A stretch of 64,000 bases of DNA, from the NCBI GenBank assembly GCA_963971425.1, contig OZ020519.1, forward strand, positions 13,594,028 through 13,658,027, read 5' to 3'. Source of the DNA: Bryoerythrophyllum caledonicum. Lineage: Eukaryota; Streptophyta; Bryopsida; Pottiales; Pottiaceae. The notes beneath the pieces are model-generated. The model worked only from the letters and a program-made list of their open reading frames with translations, did no database searches and was not told where the DNA came from. The translations under genes were made by a program, and so were the position numbers. Of this stretch, positions 12,571 to 23,158 are shown one piece after another (within the stretch, counting starts at the first letter, position 1; each line of letters starts with the position of its first letter).

Positions 12571-12770
12571 CCCAACTCTAGGCTTCCGAATCAGTCTCTG
12601 GACCTTCAGACCCCCGACCCTAGTATTTATCCCAACTCTAGACTTCCGAATCAGTCTCTAGACCTTCAGGACCCGACTCCAGTGTTACCCAACAGGCGGT
12701 GACCCGGCTCGCGATACCTGGCTGTGGCACGCTCGTGATACCCAATTGTGGCGCACTCGAGATACCCAAT
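12571..12770. repeat. Two short tandem arrays (60-bp unit x2; about 24-bp unit x2.6)
   Basis: The 60-bp unit starts at 12571 and again at 12631 ('cccaactcta.gcttccgaa'). The 24-bp units start at 12709, 12732 and 12756 ('ctcg.gatacc...gtggc.c'). They lie immediately before the larger 38-bp array. Confidence 0.85.
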
Positions 12771-12779
12771 AGGGTGCTG

Positions 12780-13121
12780 GTAAGCCAACGCTAGACTGGG
12801 GATTGATTTGGGAAGGACTAAGCCAACGCTAGACTAAGGGGTGACTTGGAAAGGACTGGGCTAATGCTGGACTTGAGGGTGACTTGAGAAGGACTAGGCT
12901 AACGCTGGACTGGGGGTGATTTGAGAAGGACTGTACTAACGTTGAACTGGGGGTGATTTGAGAAGGATTGTGCTAACATTGGACTGGGGGGTTGATTTGG
13001 GAAAGACTGGTCTGACGCTGGATTGGGGGGTGACTTGGGAAGCACTAGGCTAACCCTGGACTGGAAGGTGATTTGGGAAGGACTGTGAGCTACGCTGGAC
13101 TTGGGGTGATTTGGGAAACTC
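12780..13121. repeat. Minisatellite, about 38-bp unit, nine degenerate copies
   Basis: Each unit carries 'gctaacgctggact', a run of g, 'tgatttgggaaggact', with substitutions and small indels. The repeats give proline-rich open frames on the minus strand that are artefacts of the unit. Confidence 0.9.
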
Positions 13122-15170
13122 TCAAGCGGTTGAAGCCCCAATATTTGGGAACACTACTAATGTGACTAGGGGGTCATGGGTGGAGGGGCTTAACCAAGGA
13201 CCTCATACATCATTTGTGGAGGTTGGGGTTGCTATGCTAATGGACCTATTTGGAAGGCTAGACCTTGGTCGTGTCTCCCTCGTTTGGAAAACTAGACCTT
13301 GGAAAAGACACACGTGGGGGTGTGAAGCTTTGCCGTATGAGTGGATTTTTGACCCATTCTAGGACTAAAACAACCAAGCTTCATCCTTTTTGACTCCCTT
13401 TAGGACTTGACAAAGTCAAAGCTTCGCCATAGAGTGGGCTACCACTATCACGCACTAAACAAAGGGAAACATGGATTAGTAAAAACCGGGTGACTCAAGG
13501 ACATAAGTTAGTATGGTGGTAAGAGCCACAAATGAAAGTAAGAGCACACAATAACTTGAGAACCAACAATACAAGGCAACGCAAGGAAATAATTAGTACA
13601 TGGTTTAGCGACAAATACTCAAGGCCCCCAAAGCGGCATTGCCAAGGTACGGTGGAGGTATACTTGAGGGTTAGTACAAGCTCACAACTCTTCACACACT
13701 CTCACAATAGATTAAACAAGATAAGATAACAAGAACAAGATGGCAAAGTAGCACAAAACAAGATAACAACACTTTCAAAGCTCAAGGGGCAAGGGAGCTT
13801 GGAGCTAAGAGCACAACAACAAGACAAGAGCACTTGGCCAAACGCCAAGTAGCAAAACACAAGAGGCTCCTCAATACACGTGGTAAACACATGGGGAAGA
13901 ACAAAATGTCCACAATGAGCTATGGTGGGCCCGAGAGTGGCAAAAAGATGATGAGTGAGGGGAGGTGGGCCCCTTTTATAGGTTCCCAAGGAGCCCTCCA
14001 CCCTCACAATCCTAGATAACTCCTAAGTTCTACCACCTTAGAAGTTGGAATCTACATTTTCGCTAGAATGCTAATTCTCTGCTGGACCAGCTGTAACTTT
14101 TGGAGATTAATTCTAAATGGAATACGGATTGCGGGAATGGATTTAGAATGCCATTTTTAGCCTAGGGGACCCTCTACCCCCGTTTCTGTCGCGAAAAACC
14201 CAACGAGGGCTAGCCTAAACTTAAGGAGCTAAAACTGGAAATTTGTAACTTTTGAAGAACATCAACTTTGGAGGAAATGACCAGCATGGTTTGTTGAGAA
14301 GGTCCAAATTAGTAGGAATAGACTCCTTACTTGCTCCGTTTCGCCTTCGTATGCCTCGGAATTGCCGGTCAACGCCACGGGGGACCCGCCACGTTGTTAA
14401 ATTTGGAGGAAGACCTTCAATTCCAATATTTCTTGCTATCAGAATGTTGCGAAACTTTGCAGGGCTCCTCAAGAACATTTAAGAGATCACTCTTGATTTT
14501 ATTGAGATTTTACCGCCACTTGGGGAATTTCCGTGAATTTCCCACTATGGATTTTGGCGATTGACCATCCGGAAAAGGTATCTCTGCAAGTCAAAAAATT
14601 CCAAAACTTTGGGGGAACTCCCGAAAGAATTTCTTGAGACACATGTGAGCTCATTTCCTCACTTGGCACATTCTATGAAAAGAGGGTAAATCCAAATCCT
14701 TGGGTTAAGCGACAATCAGGGAATCTTTTCCGTACGGGGGAATCTTGGCAACGGGGTTCTGCCTTTGATTCCTGGGCACGTTCCAGATTAGCGAGCACAA
14801 TCCATTGGCCTCAGGTATCATTGTGTGGCCTCTTTGAAAAGGTAGCACCTAGCAAATTCAAAATACTACGGTTTCCTTGGTTTCGTCGGTGGTATGGAGA
14901 AACGGAAATCTATCTCTGGGTTTGGACCTAGGACCCTCACGGGACTACCTTCGGACGTATTTGGCCATACTGGGCCACGTGCACTCAGGTTTGGGGTCAT
15001 TTGGGACAACAACCACTAAATACCTGATCTCTAACTAATTCCCGGACTCTAATCTGGTTCTAAGTGGGATTTTGGGGAGTTTTAAGGGAAAAAGGCTATT
15101 TGTGACAAAACCATGTATTGGTATGACACAACTCTATTTCAACTTAGACTCAATTCTGGGCTTTTTGCAG

Positions 15171-15744
15171 GAAATAACACACTAAAAAACAAATAAAAGA
15201 AAAAAGAAAAGACTATGAGTCCCAAGTGCTGAATTGGAAGCTTACAAAGGTGGTCGTTTATAGTGATCATTGTATTTTAACATCAAAATTTGTAATTAAT
15301 TCCGCAAAGGTCCCAAAACTATGAAACAACTTGGATTAGATGCCAATTTCATTTCTTTTCCTACACAAATTTATTGAAAATTGCTTCCCTTCAAAGGCAA
15401 TTGGATCTTAAAAGGTTGCATTAAGAGCAAATTGTCTACCTTAGCTAGAGGAATTGGGAAAAAAATTGGTTGCAAGTTCAAAACAACGGAAAAAATCCAA
15501 TGCAAAAATCTATAAGATTCTTGTTTTGAACAAAAAAATAGAGAAAAAACCAAACTTGGTACTTGAAAAATTGGTTCACTATGGGATTTAAAGAAAAATA
15601 CCTGGTACAACTCAAAAATTATCTTGAATGCTACTACAGCTATAGCTCATGATACTCAATGTCTGATGTTTCCAAGTCTATGGTGCTTGTGGCAATGACA
15701 TGTAGGTGTAAACTTTGTATTCCGCGATTATTAATAACCCATTA
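15171..15744. other. AT-rich spacer, nothing recognised
   Basis: Returns to AT-rich composition after the island. A minus-strand frame of 79 codons at 15371-15610 has no recognisable feature. Confidence 0.5.
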
Positions 15745-15903
15745 GAGAAAGTTTCAGGCCTCCAGAGGGCTGCTCTAGCGCCCTCCAAAGTACCCTGAAA
15801 TTTTGTTTTGGGGGCCTAAAAAAACATTTTCCCCCTAATTTCCCTTACAAAAATTACAGTGACAATGCGCAGGAATCAAGTTTTACAACTTAAAAATTGA
15901 TTG

Positions 15904-15946
<43 letters not shown>

Positions 15947-16088
15947 AAAAAAGAATTTGACTTATTTTTAGTCAACAGTCAAATTATATGACTGCTCATC
16001 GGGGGAGTTTTTGAAACTGTTGCTACTATGCTCCAAATAGGATGGCATGTCAATGTGTAGCAGCCCACTTTGGGGCTAAAATTTTCTC
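15745..16088. mobile_element. Second copy of the GAGAAAATTT MITE, with (AT)n inside
   Basis: Collinear with 5921-6233 from 'gagaaagtttcaggcctcc' to 'gggctaaaattttctc' and flanked by TA (15743-15744, 16089-16090). A 37-bp (AT)n run at 15907-15943 replaces the 'gaaaaaaatcaaaaac' part of the other copy and explains most of the length difference. Confidence 0.75.
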
Positions 16089-16283
16089 TAATAACAAGTA
16101 CTGTTGAGAAAAACGCAATGAAGCTCTGGAGGTGTAGTCTAGCAACAAGCATACTGATGTGGTGCAAATTGTTGAATCCATTGTGTTTGTGAACTTAACA
16201 GATCTCAATTCGTTCTAAACGTGGGTACTGACCTTTGCATTATCTTGCAATCTTAGCTTAAATGGTAACGAGGCCTAGAGTGA

Positions 16284-16607
16284 GTGGAGACAGAGGTTAG
16301 GGTAGGATTAGGATTAGAGGTTCGTAAGTCCGGAGCTAACATGATGGTGTTGTATGTTGATTCTGTTAGAGTAGCACACGTGCCAGTGTCGCCAACGGTG
16401 GCAGAGGTTATAAGGGGCAGGGCCGAAGCGCACTGCAACGAACGACAGGTGGCGCCAGAATTCATCGCTACGATGACCAACTTGGGCAAAAATGTCCGCT
16501 TGCATCCAACAATTGCATGCCAAGGGGAAGAGCTGCCTGAAGGTTTTTCTTGGAGCTGTGCAACGTTCTTGCTCAACAACAAAGTGAAGGTCATCAAGGT
16601 GAATTAA
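16284..16607 (+). pseudogene. LINE ORF1, N-terminal fragment
   Basis: A 107-codon open piece upstream of the zinc-knuckle fragment and on the same strand. I recognise no named domain with certainty. Its place before a piece that looks like the gag-like ORF1 of plant LINEs suggests that it is the degraded N-terminal part of the same protein. It ends in a stop at 16605-16607, and the next open piece continues in another frame (16550-16831), implying a frameshift. The opposite strand is also open for about 110 codons here, so coding direction rests on context rather than codon evidence. Confidence 0.4.
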
Positions 16608-16878
16608 GCGGTTGTTTAAAGGGAGACGGAACACCTCCAAAAACATATGATCGTTGCCTACTTTTTTGGCAACAAACTCATTGCGAAAGCACTAGAGCAT
16701 TGGGTGAAAGGCCTACAGACGGCAATAGGAGGTGGGATGGAGTTAGGCCGAGATCTTGGATGCGGCTTCTTCTAGCTTGTGTGCAAACGTGCCATGGTTA
16801 CACAAAAGATACTCATGTTAACACTGCATAAATCTAGATGGGGAACATACATATTACAACCTTAGATACCAGGATTTA

Positions 16879-17448
16879 ATGCAGCCAAACCCGAGGGCCT
16901 CAAGGTCCCCCACTTGGGTTACCTTGCAAGACATCCTAGGAGAATTCCTTAGCGTGGAGGTGGAGATTGCGGATGGCTTAGGCGACGTCCTTGGCAGCTA
17001 TCAGAGGAATGCCTTCTCTGTAGACCAAAGGTTTTGCATCTACCTACCAACGGGCAAAGGCTGGCAAACACAGGTGGCACTGGATAACAAATTCACTAGT
17101 AAGCAAGTAGTCATTACAATAGATTATTGCAACCTCCCAATTCGTTGCCAGTACAGCTTAGCCACGGATCACCTTGTCAAGGATTGCTATAAAAAAACCA
17201 AGTTGCACCAAAGAAACGCTCCAAGATCAAACTCAGGCAAGAAGACACCCAAGGAGGGCTTGGAGGGCAACAACAAACCAGTTTGCAACCTCCCCAAGGG
17301 TGGCATGACTCAAGGGGTGCAACAACCTAGTTCTCACCTTCACCAAAAATCATCGGATGGACAAGCAACCAATGCAGCGCGACCTCGAGCCAACACCAAC
17401 CGACCCCATTCACAATCAAGTGTGAGAGGTTCAGAGGTTCAAGCGTAG
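16879..17448 (+). pseudogene. LINE ORF1, nucleic-acid-binding part with degenerate zinc knuckle
   Basis: A 189-codon open piece. Residues from about 80 read as the segment that precedes the knuckle in plant LINE gag-like proteins (ending NLPIRCQYSLATDHLVKDC). The spacing C-x2-S-x4-H-x4-C is a CCHC knuckle with the second cysteine replaced by serine. The following 80 residues are basic and rich in Asn, Gln, Ser and Pro, as expected of an RNA-binding tail. The protein would bind the element's RNA in the retrotransposition particle. The lost cysteine and broken frame on either side make it a pseudogene. The family assignment is inference from motif order. Confidence 0.65.
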
Positions 17449-17832
17449 CTCCTTGAACTGCATCCCCAATGGAAAGCTCCAATGCAACAGCAACGTACGT
17501 CTCCAAGGAACCAGGAGAGCAACACTCCTTAGACTACACATGGTATAGGTGGGAGAAGGTGCACAGAGGCCACAGATTGTAAGGGCAGAGACTCAGTGCA
17601 AAAAAAACAAAAGACCGCTATAATTGCGCTCAACTTGTCATTGACAACGCCCGAGCAGAAGCATCAACAGTCTTGTCCTTGGGACCACGGCACTCCAACT
17701 TTGTAGGATCCTAGACAACCAAGCAAATTCCAGAGTCCCAGCCCACATCCAACACAAGGGGAACTTCACAACCCATCAGATAAAACTCCAAGTCATACAA
17801 TAGCTGCAAGCCCCCATACCTATCCATCTCCA

Positions 17833-18141
17833 GTGCCAAGTGCGGAGGCGAGACAGTCTCCGGAGTGCGTTGGAGATACACGATGGGCAAAAAGAGCCAA
17901 AGATTGGATCCCAAAAGGGCACAAAAATACTAGGGCTGAGATGGCCGAGCAATTAAAGGAAGAGAGCGACAACTTGTCTCTACCAGGTGATGCATTGGTG
18001 AAGCTCCTAGGAGGACAAGAGACAGAGGGTGTAAGCACCCGCACAAGCCCAGTGGCTAGGGACCAATCGCAAGGCCCACCATGTGTCCTACCCCATTTGA
18101 CTGGGCGTGTCGGTCCTACTGGCTCCATCCTTGTCAGCTAA
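17833..18141 (+). pseudogene. LINE ORF1, C-terminal fragment (tentative)
   Basis: A 102-codon open piece rich in charged residues and Gly/Pro, lying between the zinc-knuckle piece and the endonuclease, in the same direction. No domain is recognised. It may be the tail of ORF1. The complementary strand is also open over most of it, so confidence is low. Confidence 0.3.
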
Positions 18142-18534
18142 GCCAAGGCCACCAAAGGAGGGCATAGCCAGCCAATGCAAGAGCAGGGGCATCAGAAGCT
18201 CTCCCCCATGATAGTCGAGGCCTCTATACCAATCATGGTCATTGCTACCAAAGCCAGTGCAAGCTGAATTTATGGAGTGGTACCAAACAATTTACGTCCC
18301 CCAAACGGTTAGTGGTTACCTCATCTTGTAAGCAAAGAAAATGCTCGACTTCCAGCAGCACAGACGAGCTGAGATATCCGAATTTGCCAAACGACACTGA
18401 GTCTCGGTGCTTCAAAGCAAGCAAAAGACCCCAGGGCAAATAGGAACAAGTGGCTCCAACACACCAAACAAAGGTAGAGAACGAACTGCATCTCGAGGAC
18501 CCTTGCTGTTCCCAACCAACTCCCAATAACTCTT

Positions 18535-19290
18535 ATGAAGATTTCACTCATAACACAAAATTTACAAGGAGTCAATGATACGCAGAAGTGGGATGTGGTG
18601 AAGAATTACTACTGGACATTGAGGTCCAATTTAGATTTCTTATGCTTTCGAGAATATAAGTTGAGGGGTAGTCGCCTCTCAGATTTTGGCAAAGCAATAT
18701 GGCCAAAAGCACGGTTCTTTGGTCAAGAAGCAGCGGTAGGGTATGGATACACGGCGGGAGAGATTGAGGTTGGCAAAGGGGGGGTCTGTTTGTGGATTGC
18801 CCCAACCATTCAACATCTAGTGACACTTACCAACAACTCCAGTTGTAGAAGGGTGCAATGGATCAGGCTTGGTGGCACTCTAGGTGGGGATTTGTCGGTA
18901 TTGAATGTATATGCATCGACCATTGAATATGAACAAACGGAACTTTAGAGTGAGCTGTTGGCTATCTTACCCAAAGATTGTAATTGGTTACTTTGTGGCG
19001 ATTGGAATTTTGTGGAACATAGGCGGGACAAGTCTAATTGGTGTGGAAAACTCATCACCCCAAATAAGCAACAAGTATTCGAGCAGCTACTAGGTGCACT
19101 AAATATTAAAGATTGCTTTTTCCACTCCCATCTTCTCAAGTACACATGGTACAACTGCAAAATAGATGGGGTAAGGATTTTGGCAAGACTCTATCAGATT
19201 TACTTCCTTCTTTCAAATGGAGTCAACTTAATATGATATCAGAATACTTTATTAAAGGAGACAGTACACACTCAGATCACTTACCAATTT
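18535..19290 (+). pseudogene. LINE AP-endonuclease domain (start of ORF2), disrupted
   Basis: It opens with MKISLITQNLQG, the usual start of plant LINE ORF2 with the catalytic Asn. It continues with REYK (metal-binding Glu) at about residue 40, LNVYA at about 124, then after an in-frame TAG at 18946-18948 with CNWLLCGDWNF (Asp and Asn) and finally SDHLPI (Asp-His) near 19275. This is the motif order of the EEP (exonuclease-endonuclease-phosphatase) fold that nicks target DNA for retrotransposition. The pieces before and after the TAG are in the same frame, so the stop is a point mutation. SDHLPI is in a different frame from GDWNF, so there is also a frameshift near 19205. No RT domain follows. 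Confidence 0.8.
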
Positions 19291-19346
19291 TCCAAGCGTC
19301 TGTCACGCTAGCGAGCAACTTTTCCCGGTCACCGCTGGAGATGCTC

Positions 19347-20160
19347 TTATGTTCTCCTCCTTGTGGCCCAGATCTGGCTTTTGCAGCCCCGCGAGCCCTG
19401 GTCTTCATCTCGCCTTCCTTCAGGTAATCGGGTCTGTCCGTCTGTCCCTCTCCCGACTTCGCCTTGTGAGCTGGAGTGTTCGCTATGTTTGCTGGATTCA
19501 CCATTTGGGCTGCGCTGCTTTTGTTTCCTTGATTCCCGCACCTTAGGCCGTGTGTCGGAGTGAATTGGTGGTCGTCGTCGTTGATTCTCAAGTTCCTCGG
19601 CCGTGTCTTGTCGTCTGATTCCTTCGTCTGGATCAGAGTTTGGGATCGCTCCGCTGCTGGCCCTGTCCTTGGCGCTGGCTTCTCAATCAATCTTCCTGCC
19701 GTCTGCCCTAATCTCGCTGCTTGTGATTTTGACCACCGCCTTCGGGCTTCGTCCCCGTTGCTCGTGATTTTGACCATCGCAACTTGGCCCTTGTCTCGTT
19801 CGATTCGTCGTGGTTTGCATTCCGCTAGCTCGCTGTCGATTTCCGGTCCCTACACCCTATCTTCCTAGTGCTCTCCTTCCGAGATTCGATCCCTAGCTGG
19901 TCGCCGAACCTTCACTCCTCAAATCCCTACTCCAGCTCCTGGCGCTTTTACTCCGAAGTCTCTGCCTAGACTTCTCGTTTGCTGAATCTCGGCATTGTTG
20001 GTGCCGCTCCTGTCAATTTTTCTAAGGTCCTTGTTTGGTTTCTTTTATGTTTGATTATTTTCTGCCCGAGCAATGATCCCCTCCCAATCAATGTCACAGC
20101 CCCCTACTAATTCACCCATTTCTACAACCCTCCGTTCAGACCTCCAGGGTCCTAAAACTC
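19347..20160. repeat. GC-rich duplicated segment (copy at 35260-36080)
   Basis: Pyrimidine-rich on the plus strand and strongly conserved with 35260-36080. The minus strand is open for 166 codons here (19277-19777), and about 80 of these codons are conserved and open in the other copy, with several amino-acid changes. The plus strand is also open in places in both copies. GC-rich DNA lacks stops by chance, and I see no domain. It could be a promoter/5' UTR-like region or a fragment of an unidentified retroelement. Confidence 0.6.
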
Positions 20161-20171
20161 CTAACCACTAC

Positions 20172-20581
20172 GGGTAGTCACAGCTTCTTTGAGAATGAAA
20201 TGAGAATCAAGATTGAGAAGTTTTGGAGAGCCAATAGGAGCCCATTCTCCATGAAGAAGGTGTGACACCCCTTTTCGGTGATTTGGGGAATGAGGATGGA
20301 GAATGGTGCTTGGTTTTACAACCCTAACCCGGAAAGTAGCACGACAGCCGCTCGCAAGATCACCGACTACAAAACTAAAATTGGCAAGCAAGGGGTGAAA
20401 CCAAGGTCAAAACTTCTCAAGGAAAGCTTCTCGACGTTGAATCTTCACCTCTAGAGGATGATAATCAAACTTCTCAATCTCCAGATTTGCGGACCTCGAC
20501 TTGCAAAGTGCAGCCAATAAAAACCAGACACGGTGCCATTCTCTATCTCCACGTCATTCCGTGAAGAAGCTATGACTACCC
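20172..20581. mobile_element. TIR element specific to block A (410 bp)
   Basis: The ends are inverted repeats: GGGTAGTCACAGCTTCTT on the left and the reverse complement of AAGAAGCTATGACTACCC on the right (17 of 18 match). Block B lacks it: 'cctaatcaatttcttttg' at about 36069 corresponds to the joined flanks. The target duplication is not clear, so superfamily is not assigned. Confidence 0.75.
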
Positions 20582-20879
20582 TTACTTTCTCTAGAAATCC
20601 TAATCCATCTCACAAATTCCTGGAGCTCTTGCCCAGTGAGCAACGCTTTCGGCTTTCCCTTCCATCTAATCCAATCACTAGACTCTACAATCCCTTAAAT
20701 CAGCCCACATTTTCACCCTCCAAAAACCCTAATAATTTTCAACCATCAATTTCACACCCATCTTCAATCTAACTTAAGACCCACCACTTTTCTTCACCCA
20801 TTTCCCCCAAAAGAGGTGGAACTTGGCAAATTGTCCTACATGGTTCTCTTCCCTAATTTCTAACAATTCATGTTTAACC

Positions 20880-21088
20880 CTGGAAGGATGCGCCTATAAC
20901 TGTGGAAATCAAACCGTGAGAATCATCCAAATAAACAAATCCTAAAGTGCTCATTGGAAGCCAAGCTACTGTAGATAGTCTCCACTTTCCACATAAAATT
21001 CCAAGGATGAATAGTTGCTATTCTATCCTACATAAGAGAGTTCTTTTTCATTCATCGGACCATTTTAGTCCACGGCATCCTTACAAGG
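20880..21088. mobile_element. Short MITE specific to block A (209 bp)
   Basis: Flanked by TTAACC (20874-20879 and 21089-21094). The ends CTGGAAGGATGC and GCATCCTTACAAGG are imperfect inverted repeats. Block B runs straight through the site ('caattcatgcctaaccacta', about 36350). The 6-bp match could be part of an 8-bp hAT-type duplication with one mismatch. Confidence 0.65.
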
Positions 21089-21129
21089 TTAACCTCTAAT
21101 TATCTAACCGACCATATATAAAACTTCAA

Positions 21130-21860
21130 GTTCATTTTTGTGTAGGTAGTTAAATTCCTTTGACTACTTTAATATTTTTATAGGATAATATTGAATGTTA
21201 ACTATTGAAATTTTTATTTTTCACTGAAAAAGGTAAATATTTTATTTTTGAGAGGTCCTCAAAGGCATATATGTACCATTGATGGAAGAATAAAGCTTGT
21301 TAATTTCACTTGATTTGAGATTTTAAAAATTGTACTTCTCCATTTGCTTTGAAAATGGTCCCATTGAAAAGAATAGAATGTTTTCATGATTTTCACAGAT
21401 GAAAAATTTAAACATGCAAGAGTTGATTTGGAGCTATTTGTTGTTTTTACTTATATAAAAAAAATTTGCATTTCAACAATTGCAAGGTGGATTGTGTAAT
21501 GAATTTGATAGTAGTCTTCATTTGAACTTAAGGTTTTTAGAAGAGCATTTTAGAGCACTAACACAATTTGTAGTTGTTCATATCACCTCCAATCCCAAAA
21601 AAATTCTTCTATGTAACTTTCTCAAACATTGTGAAGAGAGACAACATACTAAAAATAGGATACATACATTTCTCTTATTATAATCTCACAATTCCTATAC
21701 AATGTCACAATCAAAACTAGTAAGCAAGTTCTTTAAGCATTTGTATGATTAGATCTTGAAAAAAAAAAATTTGCTTCATTGGAGATAACTATAAGCCCAT
21801 GCTCTTTTTTCGCAAGAAAAATACACTTGGAAAGGCTTAGGCACTTAGAGATTTAAATTC
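21130..21860. repeat. R2b: copy of the 6410-7200 repeat
   Basis: Most complete alignment partner of 6410-7200, including the internal 'caacaattgcaaggtggattg' segment that is missing at the corresponding place in the third copy (36425-37245). Confidence 0.8.
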
Positions 21861-22020
21861 CAATAGTTTACATAGGTTCCTCTCAAACATCACACTCAAG
21901 CAAATTGGGACAGAGAGGGTTTTAATCCCTAAAGGTCCATTTAATGCATCCAAAAAGTTAATGCACCTTGGTTAACCTTGATTGAAACTTTTAAAATAAC
22001 TAATTTTAGAACTTGATTTA

Positions 22021-22912
22021 ACCCCTAAAGGACGAGACTATGTTTGCAATAAAAAAAATGCTCCAAAACTGCCTTTTTTAGTACAAAAACCAAATTTTTG
22101 AAAAAAGTCATTTTTGAACACATTTAACCGTAGGATCTTGTATTATTGTAGTTTAAAAAGATGTGGAAAAAATTTCAAAAGAATCCACCGTGTGGATTGC
22201 AAGATCTTAGTGTTTGAACTTGCAAAACTGCCATTTTTTAACCCTGCTGAAATCTGGGCAGCTGCAGTTCAGTAGGTCAAATTTGCATGAAAAAAAAGCC
22301 AAAATGATTGTGCAACTTCAGATTCTTTATTCAAGACAAGTTGTCTACATGCTTGAAAATTTTCAAATCATTTAGAATCGTTTAACATATAGAAAAAAAA
22401 TAGTAAGTAGAATGAATTAGGGAATGATGCAAAATACTAAATTGTTAATAATTAATTTATAAAATTTAAAAATGCCATTGCATCAATTTACTTTTTTCCA
22501 AAAATATTTAAAACTGAGTGAAATATAGGACTTCAAAGTTTATTTTAGAGTAGAAAGTCCAAAACTGCCCGCAAACTAAAAAACCTCATAACTTCTGACT
22601 TTTTGATCGAAATGGAATGATTCAAAGCTTTTTATTCATATATAAACCTAATAAACCAATTTCAAATTTTGATTTTGTAAAAAAGTGGTTTTTTCAGAGC
22701 TGCCCGAGCTGCCCAAGTTGAGATGTAAACAACATTTTCCTTAATAACTTTTGAATCGTATTTCCAAATGCCTTGAAATTCAGTGCATGTGAAAGATATT
22801 CCTCGTCCACACATTCTGTTCAAATTTCAGCCCAAATAAGTCAAATCTCCATTCACATGTACCTGCCCAAAATCGCTATGTTGCTGAAAACAACAGTCTC
22901 GTCCTTTAGGGG
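22021..22912. mobile_element. Tourist/PIF-Harbinger-like element (892 bp), TSD TTA
   Basis: Ends ACCCCTAAAGGACGAGACT and AGTCTCGTCCTTTAGGGG, a near-perfect 18-bp inverted repeat, flanked by TTA (22018-22020, 22913-22915). Block B has the empty site 'gatTTAaact' at 37314-37316. Non-coding interior. A fragment of the same interior occurs at about 2860-3010. The terminal decamer matches the elements at 1177 and 30575. Confidence 0.9.
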
Positions 22913-23158
22913 TTAAACTTAGAACGTGAAGCTTGATAAATTTTGTTTCTACTCCACTTCAAAATTTTGAAAAATGGCAAAAATTGAAAAAATTATTGAA
23001 ATTGAAAGCTCCATGTGTTAGAATCTAAATAACACAATACAATGTGTTTTTCATTCATATTTTTTTCCTTCAAGTGGATTTTAACTTTTAATTATAAAAT
23101 TATGTTTTTCATTCCATCCTTCATTTATGTTAAGAATCACAATTTTTCCTAATTGATA

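Larger units (their letters stand above)
11200..15170. other. GC-richer island without a supported gene
   Basis: Base composition shifts clearly from the AT-rich surroundings. Open frames occur on both strands but are short and overlapping, and none shows a recognisable domain. The island holds three successive tandem arrays (12571-12770, 12780-13121), a hairpin at 11530-11573 and a purine/A-rich stretch at 13700-13870. It could be the non-coding part (leader or LTR) of a large LTR retrotransposon, but I found neither a primer-binding site nor paired LTRs, so this is only a guess. Confidence 0.4.
16260..19330 (+). mobile_element. LINE retrotransposon, 5' half only (ORF1 + endonuclease, no RT)
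   Basis: Plus-strand element with an ORF1 region (16284-18141, broken into several open pieces) followed by an AP-endonuclease-like region (18535-19290). Reading continues only to the endonuclease motif SDHLPI near 19275. After about 19345 the sequence becomes the GC-rich segment also found at 35260, where no LINE is present. No reverse-transcriptase motif is seen downstream. LINEs are normally truncated at the 5' end, so loss of the 3' half points to a later deletion or rearrangement. Confidence 0.75.

Noticed and set aside
13702..14007. 101-codon Cys/Leu-rich minus-strand frame in the GC-rich island
   Set aside because: Complement of an A/C/G-rich leader-like stretch; a comparable plus-strand frame overlaps and neither shows a domain.
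19277..19777. 166-codon minus-strand frame as a gene
   Set aside because: GC-rich sequence with frames open on both strands, no domain, and disrupted in the second copy; reported only as a low-confidence observation.
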